A stretch of DNA of 64,000 bases from Yamagishiella unicocca (taxonomy: Eukaryota > Chlorophyta > Chlorophyceae > Chlamydomonadales > Volvocaceae), in assembly GCA_003116995.1 (NCBI GenBank), contig BDSL01000017.1, positions 868,001 through 932,000 on the forward strand, read 5' to 3'. A program made the position numbers and the translations under genes. Numbering within the stretch: position 1 is the stretch's first letter; every line of letters starts with the position of its first letter. The notes beneath the pieces are model-generated. The model was not told the origin of the DNA. It saw nothing but the letters and a program-made list of their open reading frames with translations, and ran no database searches. Shown piece by piece: positions 56,101-64,000 of the stretch.

Positions 56101-59100
56101 GCAGCTAAGCATAAGCAGCTAAAAGCCCTTCATCCCATCCGCCTTTCAGCTTCTCTGTCCTCACCCCGCCCGCACGTCCACAGTACTCCTCACGCACACA
56201 TCCCGCCCTGTCCCTCCCACGTTCCCCCCTGAAAAGATAAACGAGGCAGGTTTGGGACACCCAGTCCTTTCCCTCCTAGGCTTTACCTCCTCCCATGTCC
56301 CGACCCACGGGTCTCCCCTCAGCCTTCCCCCCCCACCTGCTGCGCTCAGCATCAACAGGCCGCCTCCCAGCAGAGGGTTCGCCACCAGGCAGCTGCCGAC
56401 GGCCGCGGCGGCGGCCGCCGCGGTGGCGGCCGCCGCCGGCGTCGCGGAGCCCTCCGCCGCCGCCGCCGCCGCGTCGTACACGCAATTCACGACCGGGCCG
56501 GGCAGCTCCGAAGGCAGCGGCTCGCCGCCCGCCGCTTCCCCGCCACGGCCCGAGCCCGCCGCGGCCCCCAGCAACCCAGGCAGCATCGCACTCCACGGCA
56601 ACGTGACCCGCCAGCAGGCCCCCGCCCGCTGGCAGACCCACACCGTGGCGGCGCCGCCGACGCCGGCCGCGGCGGCGCCGCCCATGCCCGACTGCATGTG
56701 CACCGATGTGTCGCGCCGCGCCGCGGCAATCGAAGACGCCGACGCCCCGAAACCATCGCCGTACAGGTCACCATCGTCGTCGTACTCGTCGTCCGCGTCG
56801 CTGGCGAGCGCCTCGCTCCTGCCACTGCCGCCGCGCGGCGGCGCCGCCACCGGCAGCTCAACCACGTCCAGGAGCGTCATGCGGGGGGTGGCGCCGGCGG
56901 CCGCCGCACTCGCCGCCGCCGCGTCGCCGGCGGCTGCGCCGCCGGCTCGTAGCGTGCACTTGTACCGCACCGCGCTCGGCGCCGAGTTGGCTGTCCCAGT
57001 GAGGGACATGAACTGCGGGGCCGAGTCGCACCACGCGGGGACCCATGGGCCGGCGGCTGCGTACGCCAGCAGCCGCCCGTCGGCGAAATACACAACGGCC
57101 GTGCTGACACTGGACGGAGCGCCGTCGGCGGCGGCGACCGCTGTGGCGGCGCCGCCGACCCCGCCCCCGCCGCCGCCGCCGCCTGGCCCCGACATGGTGA
57201 TCGTGTGGGAGACGGCCAGCGATACCGCCCGCGTGAGGCCAGGGAGCTCCTGGCGCACGCGGGGGTTCAGCGGACCGACCAGGGCGGGGGACACGCCCTC
57301 CACCACGTGCGGAAGCACTGCGCGGCGGCGGAAGGGACCGGAAGTGGCGCGTATGGGTGGGGAAGCCGAGGGTGGGGAAGCCGAGGGTGGGGAAGCCGAG
57401 GGTGGGGAAGCCGAGGGTGGGGAAGCCGAGGGTGGGGAAGCCGAGGGTGGGGAAGCCGAGGGTGGGGAAGCCGAGCGTGAGGAAGCCGAGGGTGGGGAAG
57501 CCGAGGGTGGGGAAGCCGAGGGTGGGGAAGCCGAGGGTGGGGAAGCCGAGCGTGAGGAAGCCGAGCGTGGGGAAGCCGAGGGTGGGGAAGCCGAGGGTGG
57601 GGAAGCCGAGCGTGGGGAAGCCGAGCGTGAGGAAGCCGAGGGTGGGGAAGCCGAGCGTGGGGAAGCCGAGCGTGGGGAAGCCGAGGGTGGGGAAGCCGAG
57701 GGTGAGGGTGAGTTGACGAAAGCGTTTCGACTGCGGCTGCCCGTGGCTCCGGCACCTTCACCCTCTCCATCGCATCAGCTCCAAACCCCAAACTCCCCAA
57801 TTATGCAACCCCCCACCTCCCATCCCCCACCTCCCAGCTCCCAGCACTCACCTGGCCACCTGTTCTTCGCCGCCGGGTTCTCCACGGCCTCCCGACCGAA
57901 CGCCGCCTCCAGCCACTCCCCCGCCGCCTCCTCCTCCAGCACCAGCCGCTCCAGCAGCGCCGCCGAGCAGCGCATGCGGAAAGCCGCCACCGGCCCCAGC
58001 GCGTACACCAGGCCATCCGCCGCCAGCAGCAGCACCGAAAACAGGCCCCAGCCCACAGCGGGTCCAAACGCGAAGGCCACCACGTCGGGGGAAGTCGGTG
58101 GCTCGCCATTAGTGGCGGCGGCTCCGCCGCTGGCTGTGAGTCCCAAAGGCGGCGGCGAGGCGGCGCCGCCGGGGGTGCCTGAGGAGGCGAGGCCGTAGCG
58201 TTGAGGTCGGGCCGCGGCTCCGAGCACCAGGTGCAGCGTCTGCTCCGCCGCGGCCAGGCTGGTCGTGACGTGATAGAGGCGGAGGCGGTTGTCTGACGTC
58301 AGCACCACCAGGTGCTCCTCGCTGTGCGGGTGCCATGAGGCCTGCGCCGGGGGTGGTGGGGGTGGTGGCGGTGGGGTGGTGGGTGCGATGAGGCGAGGTG
58401 GCGGCGGCGCCCGCGAGGTGTACGTGCGTGTGTGTGTATTTGGGTGTGTGGGTGTGTGTGTGGGGGGGGGGTGCGTGTCTGTGCGCGTGTTTGGGTGGGT
58501 CGGTGTGGGTGCGGGTGGGTGGGTGGGTGTCTGGGTGTGTGGGTGTTAATTTACCGCGGATTGAAGAAGGGGGGTGCAACGAGGTCGCGGCGCCCGCGGG
58601 TGTGTGTGTGGTGGGGGGGAGGAGGACACCCGCTGGCTGGTGTGTGCACCGGTGTTGGTGTGTGCAGAGAGCGGTAGCAGTATGCGCGCGCAACGAGCTC
58701 AGACCACGTGGGATGCGCTTCCCGCCGCGGCGTTTGATACGCACCCTCTCGCAGGCTACCACACTGAGCGCCGGCGCCCATCAATACACCTGCCATCACT
58801 GGGCAATCGCAGTCCAACCCAGAAAACGCTTCCCCACACGGACGTTCCCGGCTCCGCCACCGCGCTTGTCCCTGATCTGACAGGAACCCCAAGACGGGTC
58901 CCAAGGCGCTAACGCACACCTGGAGCAGTACCAGCCCAGGTCTGCTTCCAAACAGCACGGGGTCGACCTGGTGCAGCCTGCACTGCTTTTGGCGGTTCGT
59001 ACCGCCACCACGGGCTGACGCGCCGGAAGGGAGCGGCTGGCCGCCGTGCAAGTCCACCACCGCCATCACCACGATTGATGAATCCTGAATCCATGAAAGC

Positions 59101-59693
59101 CAAACTTTCAGTCGTCGTTGGGCGCCTAACGACAGATCCAAAGCCCGCCGTGAGGGGAGGGCGGCAGGATGGGTAGGGGACGTGGCGTACCACAACACCC
59201 CGTGCACTACCCTAGCCAAGAATGCTGCGTTCGCCGAGCAGCGTCACCTGGTACGCGCTGCCATGGAGGAGAAGATAGCGTCCGCTGGGTGCGACCTGCA
59301 GGCCCCTCACGTCGAAGTCGATGGCCGGCTGGGTACGGACAGTCTGCGTCGCGACCGGCCCGGTAATGCGTACAGGATCCTGCAATGAACCCTGTAGGAA
59401 GATGGCCGTGGATCGCAGTCAATTGCCAGGCAGGGCTAATAGAGCGACCAGCATTTTCGCGCACCTGTCGCTGCTGCGCGTCCAGCACCTCGTGACGACC
59501 GTCCAGCAGGACAATTCGTAAATCACCTTCGTCATGTCGGAGAAGGGCGTATCTGTGGGTCCAGGAGTAAGAAGTCAGCGCGCGCGGAGAGCAGACATCC
59601 CAAAGACCCCTCTACCTACATGGTGCCGGCGGCGTCTGCATCCAGAGCTGTAACATCCCTGAGATCTACCGCTTGCTCGTCTATACGTCTCAT
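53187..59693 (-). CDS. NUP88: nucleoporin NUP88
   Basis: Ten exons join in consistent phases to 957 residues: 59693-59620, 59552-59465, 59379-59248, 59084-58920, 58341-57852, 57317-56337, 55767-55549, 54968-54693, 54343-54120, 53411-53187. NUP88 signatures: VAPSGRYLLLHG (residue about 85), and the junction LVLLQ|ASWHPHSEEHLVVL then TSDNRLRLYHV (about 150-180), followed by VAFAFGPAVGWGLFSVLLL, all of the N-terminal beta-propeller (to about 660). Residues about 740-900 are coiled coil (LRHLTDCIATLRGKH, RLTKLHDNLVERAG, AELAVRDELGDMEQR). NUP88 anchors the NUP214 complex on the cytoplasmic face of the pore and acts in CRM1 export. It is longer than animal or plant homologues because of Ala/Gly-rich inserts in exon 6. 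It shares a promoter region with MND1. Confidence 0.94.
53600..53665. repeat. palindromic GCAACAGCCTAGGC cluster in NUP88 intron 9
   Basis: GCGGCAACAGCCTAGGC is followed after a short GC-rich loop by its reverse complement GCCTAGGCTGTTGC and then by a third, direct copy. The first two can form a 17-bp stem. Confidence 0.9.
54045..54110. repeat. 17-bp minisatellite beside the exon 9 donor of NUP88
   Basis: Units of GTCTGCCCCCCTCCCCC directly downstream (on the minus strand) of the donor at 54119. Intron 9. Confidence 0.88.
54350..54580. repeat. about 22-bp minisatellite in NUP88 intron 8
   Basis: Around ten units of CAGGCAGGTGGGGTGCCGGG with TAT or TGC variants. One unit end (CCACCTGCAG on the minus strand) coincides with the acceptor region of exon 9. 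Confidence 0.9.
54990..55250. repeat. G-rich irregular repeats in NUP88 intron 7
   Basis: Irregular units such as GATAGTGGGGGGAAGG and GAGTGTGGGGGAAG; G-rich on the plus strand. Confidence 0.8.
56047..56122. repeat. 14-bp tandem repeat in NUP88 intron 6
   Basis: About five and a half units of AGCTAAGCATAAGC. Confidence 0.93.
57350..57710. repeat. 15-bp minisatellite, about 24 units, in NUP88 intron 5
   Basis: Units AAGCCGAGGGTGGGG with interspersed variants AAGCCGAGCGTGGGG and AAGCCGAGCGTGAGG. Because the unit is 15 bp, several frames on both strands stay open through it; these are not genes. It occupies most of the intron between 57851 and 57318. Confidence 0.95.
58420..58548. repeat. GT-rich microsatellite in NUP88 intron 4
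   Basis: Interrupted GTGTGTG and GGGTGGGT runs on the plus strand (CA-rich on the gene's strand), between exons 4 and 5. Confidence 0.9.
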
Positions 59694-60008
59694 CCTCGCT
59701 GCGCCGGGGCTTGGTCAGCCGAAAATGTTCTCGAAAGCGGTTAAAGCATTCCTATATTCGGCTGCCATACCAATAGTAATCCGTTAGGTAAACATGGTCT
59801 GTGAAAGCCGTTTGTCTGTCCGAAGGTTAGTCATTTAGTGAGACTTTCGATACGACACATGGACCCGACGAAAGAGCGGGAAGCGCGGGAAGCGCAGTTG
59901 ATGCTCGTCTGTGCACACACACGCGGGGCCATTCAGCATATATGCATTTTACTTGAACACGAAGCTATCTTAACGTTGCTCTGCTTGTCTGCGTATCCTG
60001 TGTTCACC
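59694..60008. promoter_or_regulatory. 315-bp shared intergenic region of NUP88 and MND1
   Basis: Lies between the two divergent start codons and must contain both promoters and 5' UTRs. AT-richer than the flanking exons; no element named with confidence. Confidence 0.6.
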
Positions 60009-63000
60009 ATGCCGCCCAAGAAAGGCTTGTCTGCCGCCGATAAGCGCGATAGGATGCTGGAGATTTTCCATGACTCTGCGGACGTCTTCGTCATCAAGGA
60101 CGTTGAAAAGTACGCTCCCCGTGGCCAGGGTTTCCTACAGCGGCGAATCAGCTCCCTCGGCTGCTCACCCGTCCCGACAGGCTGTCCGTAAAGAAGGGGA
60201 TCATTTCCCAGGCCGTCAAGGATGTCCTTCAGGTATGTTGCACCGCAATCGACATCTCCTGTATGCTGTCAAGCAGCTGGCTGGGCGGCACGGCGGAGGT
60301 GGCTGGCCAGCACAGGCAATGCCATGGCTGCTAGCACTTAGCGCTGCCGCAACAGCCCATGTATGCTGTATGCCCGCATAAGGTGCCCAGCGTGGCTGCA
60401 TGGGGGTGTCTTTCAATGTACGGCATTACTGTGACGCAAGGAAGCATGGGATATGGTATTTAACAGCAATTGACAAGTGCAACAGCCTACCTATTCTTAT
60501 GGCTCACATCGCAAAGACATATATGTAGCCATCCCTCTGGTTTCCCCTGCTTTCAGCCGAGCGTGCGGTCCGTGCGTGCGTATAGTGAACTGTTTTTGTG
60601 CCGGCCCTGCGAAACCCCACACTCTCCAGTCACTCATCGATGACGACCTGGTCCACTGCGAAAAGATCGGCATCAGGTGAGTGATGCTTGGGAGCGCCCC
60701 TTGGCACCTGCTCGAGCCTTCCGAACCTCACACGGTGTTTGGCTGGTCTTGATGCCGCTCCCATACTTGGCCGTGAACCTGACGCCCCTCCCATGCTTGG
60801 CCATGGGTCTGACGCCGCTCCCATACTTGGCCGTGCCTGACGCCCCTCCCAGCAACTACTACTGGGCCTTTCCATCAGAAGCGAGTGTTAAGGTGGGTGC
60901 TGCCGTCTGCGGCTGTTGCCCACCGGGGCGGCAGCAGTTGGCGGGCAGGACAGGGTGACGGAACAGAACCAGCTGCCGTTGGTGTCATTTCGGCTCCTTG
61001 CTCTTCTGGACGTTGTCGTTGCGGCCGAAAGTCGCGCGCCTGCGTCATGAACTACGTAACTCTGTACGTTGTTCGCGTCCCACAGATTGACACAGAAGTC
61101 AAACGATACGAGACGGAGCTCGCTGCTAACAAGCGGCGGCGCGTTGAGGTGGATGCCGGCCTTGCACAGCACAAGGCGGCCAATCCGAACACGGTGCGGC
61201 CGATCCAAACACGGGATGTAAGGGATGCGTCGCGACAGGCCCCGTGAAGGGTCACGAGAAGCGACCTCGTCCCGGCTTGCTGTTGTGAGGTTGACGCCTG
61301 CGAGGCTAGCGGTGCGTCAACCTGGGAGCGATGCAGCTGATCTTGATTTTGAACGAGATCCGGATTCAGCCAGGCGGATTCAAACCCGCGTCAGATTATT
61401 CCTCAATCCGGGCGCTTGGCGATTAGGCTGCTTTGGATTATGTTACACACCGTTTGCGTTCCAAATCGCGCACCCTTTTTGTGTGGCTGCACCGTACAGC
61501 CCACGCCGTGCAGAGCGTGTGGCTTTCCCGGGAAGATTTCGTCCTTACTAATGCGCACACGCGCTCATGTGTTCGAATCGCACGCGCTCATGTGTTCGAG
61601 TCATCGCCAGCGTTTTGGACCTATGACACCGGCTCAGCAATCTTTCGCAACCCGGGAGCCACAGCCACTACAGCCGCTCCTCGCCCGCTTCTGAAAATCC
61701 CTCTTCCGCACCCGTCTCTTCTGCTGCAATCTAAACAACACAGGAGAAGCGCGCGGAGTCCCTCTCTGCGCTCAACGCCCTCAAGGCCCGCGCAGCTGCC
61801 GTGCAGGGCGAGCTGGCGGCGTACCGGGACAGCGACCCTGAAACAGTGGAGGCCATGCGTAAGTCGAGTGGGCCGCCTTGCACCCTTGTTGCCAGACCGT
61901 ATGACGTCAGCATGGCCCGGCTCTTTGAGCTGGCTCGTGTGCGCATCCAACGGTCCTCCAGATGCGTAATTGTGTCGCGTCATGCGCCTTATCCGTTTGT
62001 TGTACGACACGGTGAACGTGGCAACGTCGTACCCCTGCAGGTAACGCGGCCGAGGCGGCCAAGTGCGCTGCCAACCGGTGGCTAGGTGAGCGCTGTGTGC
62101 GCACGACGAAGACGTTTCGGTTTCGGTTGGAGAGAAGGGTCGTTGCAACTGCAATACAGTTACAAATTAGCGGCGTGAGGCTCCCAGCGCTGGAGCCGAC
62201 TGCCGGTGCCCAAACCGATCCTTGACCTGTTAAAATATCAGCATGACCGCGCACGGCCATCAGCAGCACAATCATACCCATCCTTCCGCGTTCTTCTGCG
62301 ACGCCCTGCCCGCGTACACAGACAACACCTACTCGTTGCTGTCCTGGTGCAAGAAGAAGTTTGTCGGTCGCGAGTCGGAGCTCGCAAAATTCTTTGAGGA
62401 GGTGCGCGGCGGGAGCGGGGGCGGGCGGGGACCCAACGCATGCACTGCCTGCGCCGCAGCGATACTGCACGTAGCGCCAACCTGCGGCCCACACGTGCCC
62501 ACGGCTCCGCAACAGCGATGTAGCCTCCGTGAACAGCGATGTAGCCTCCGTTGATTGCGTCGCGCTCTCCACAGCAAACCATATAATCGGCCATTCGCGA
62601 ACTGCGCTGCGTCGGCCTCTTCAACAGGCAATCAATCTAATCGGCCATTCGCGAATATGCCACTGTATATACCATCTGCGCGGTGACTGTCACAAAAGCA
62701 GCCTCGCATGTGGGCGCCGTCGAGCCTAAACACCCTAACACTACTATGGCCTCCCTGTCTGTGCACCCCTGTGCCACACGACGTCGGCAGAACGGCCTGG
62801 ACGAGAAGGCCGAGTACATTGAATAAAGGTCGTCTAAAGGCGGAAGAACTTTCTACACACATTCCGTTATCTCTCAGCGATGCAATCCCGCCGGCATGGT
62901 TGCAAGTGTGTGAAACCCAGAGTCCAGCGCGTCGTATGGTCCGTCCTCGGGAATCCAGCCGCCGACAAACACGGACGCGTCTGGAGGAACGTACAACACC

Positions 63001-63591
63001 CGTGGGTGCGAGCCGTGGATGTGACACTAAGCGTTATCGGCCCAGCTCATGCGGGCGATCATACGGGCGATCGTACGCCATGACGCCTCCAGTCACCGTT
63101 AAGGGCTTGAGACTGTTGCTCATGGCTTGGCGGCTGCTGCGGGTTCGACGACCGCCTTGTGGCTCTGGAAGGACATGTATGTATTCCAGATGAGGGCCAC
63201 TACGTTGGCGGTGAGCACCTGCGGTGTGCGCGAGTGGGTGCGTGTGAGGAGGGCAGGATGTAATGTTAGAGGCGGGGATGCCAGCAGAAGGCAGCAGAAC
63301 GACGATGATCACGGCGTGCCGCAGCACCCAGAGAGTTTTGCGGAAGTCGATTTGAAACCATTACGTCACAGTTTAGCAGTGCCGGAAGTGCGCGGATGGT
63401 ACGGCGACGTGGAGCTCGGAATGGAGCTGGGGCCGACGACTTATATCGCGTTGCATACATATATGTTGGAGCAACTGCATGTTGGACGAACATATTTTGG
63501 AAACCTTTTTCGGGGCCAACGCCGCGAAGGACGGGGCGCAAGGAGGGAGGGAAGTGAGGAGTCCGTTCCGGCGGCTCATTCATCGCATTGA
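60009..63591 (+). CDS. MND1: meiotic recombination protein MND1
   Basis: Nine exons: 60009-60109, 60181-60232, 60630-60676, 60853-60892, 61086-61193, 61744-61858, 62041-62085, 62322-62401 and probably 63298-63591; phases agree throughout. Residues 1-80 form the winged-helix domain (KKGLSAADKRDRMLEIF, KKGIISQAVKDVLQ, SLIDDDLVHCEKIGIS, NYYWAFPSEA). Residues 81-155 are the coiled coil that pairs with HOP2 (YRDSDPETVEAM), then AANRWLDNTYSLLSWCKKKF matches the conserved C-terminal helix. MND1-HOP2 stimulates DMC1/RAD51 strand exchange in meiosis. Exon 1 uses a GTACGC donor inside the Lys codon of EK|LSV; the nearby C|GTGGCC site would break the frame. The last exon is less certain: EE|NDDDHGVPQHPESF resembles the family's C-terminal GIPEDF region, but it makes the protein (293 aa) about 70-90 residues longer than usual. 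Confidence 0.92.
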
Positions 63592-64000
63592 AGTACCGTA
63601 CGCGGACGGCAGGAAACGTTTTAGTCTTGTTGTTGGAGAGTGTCAAGTGGCGTCACTCGTTTCTCATAAACGGAAGTGACGTCCTTAACGGAACGCGATG
63701 TCCTTGGACAAAGGACTGAGGGGGAGTTGCCGGTATGTAGCATGAACACGTCTCGCTGACGACCGTGTGGCATAAGTCGTCAGCCCGGACGCCGCTTTCA
63801 ACTCCCGGCTAGCATGTGACAATTCCCCGCTGAACCATCGCGCGTATTCTAGTGGCGCGTTTGAAGCTGCGCTTGACCGGTCCACCTGCTGCCTCCTGCA
63901 GCAAAGTTCCCTCTGCATGGCTCCCAGACGACACCCCTTATCGTCGTGCTTTATCATGCCAGGCTCCCGACATGAACAGCGCATGGCTGTGTGATCTACC
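63592..64000. other. no gene seen downstream of MND1
   Basis: Frames on both strands are short and of poor composition. No TGTAA was seen close to the proposed MND1 stop, which slightly weakens the last exon of that model. Confidence 0.4.

Noticed and set aside
57350..57710. regular 15-bp spacing resembling a CRISPR array
   Set aside because: There are no spacers between units and the host is eukaryotic; it is a plain minisatellite in an intron.
56252..58198. 648-codon plus-strand frame
   Set aside because: It is antisense to NUP88 exons 5 and 6 and runs through the 15-bp minisatellite, which keeps frames open; the minus strand has conserved NUP88 motifs and matching splice phases.
60110..60180. 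MND1 exon 1 donor at C|GTGGCC (60121)
   Set aside because: It keeps more coding sequence but leaves phase 1, which breaks the frame into exon 2; AA|GTACGC at 60110 gives the conserved EK-x3-KKG spacing.

Overview
The window is nuclear DNA from a green alga, most likely a volvocine relative of Chlamydomonas or Volvox. The evidence is GC-rich genes cut into many short exons with GTGAG/GTGCG/GTACGC donors and pyrimidine-CAG acceptors, TGTAA poly(A) signals, Ala/Gly/Ser-rich inserts inside otherwise conserved eukaryotic proteins, and many minisatellites and degraded transposons. Gene models below were built by hand from intron phase, splice signals and family conservation; no transcript evidence was available.

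Left part (about 1-23.5 kb). A partial gene runs off the left edge. Next comes one very large minus-strand gene (23111 down to 3208) that I assemble into 21 exons and 919 residues: an N-terminal helical bundle resembling the MLKL/HeLo type, a U-box E3 domain, then 15 ankyrin repeats. Each ankyrin repeat is encoded by its own phase-0 exon of 99 or 102 nt. These exons sit in a 14.4-kb tandem array whose core is three almost identical 2.26-kb units. This is the most unusual system in the window: a plausible cell-death or ubiquitin receptor whose sensor domain grows and shrinks one exon at a time.

Middle part (23.5-43.3 kb). Repeats dominate: a short inverted-repeat element, a 2.8-kb fold-back element, a broken reverse transcriptase, and a direct duplication of both ends of the U-box/ankyrin locus (30.65-40.08 kb). 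The duplicate has lost all but one ankyrin exon and half of the U-box, and carries frameshifts, a CpG-type nonsense change, a 97-bp inverted duplication and several insertions. Two insertions have clear target-site duplications, because the first copy preserves the empty site. A retropepsin-like gene follows at 41.4 kb.

Right part (43.3-64 kb). This is an ordinary gene-dense region: a DPY30-type histone-methylation cofactor (+), proteasome beta-1 subunit (-), an unrecognised low-complexity protein (+), nucleoporin NUP88 (-) and the meiotic recombination factor MND1 (+). Proteasome beta-1/unknown and NUP88/MND1 are head-to-head pairs sharing 391-bp and 315-bp intergenic regions. Most longer NUP88 introns carry their own minisatellite.
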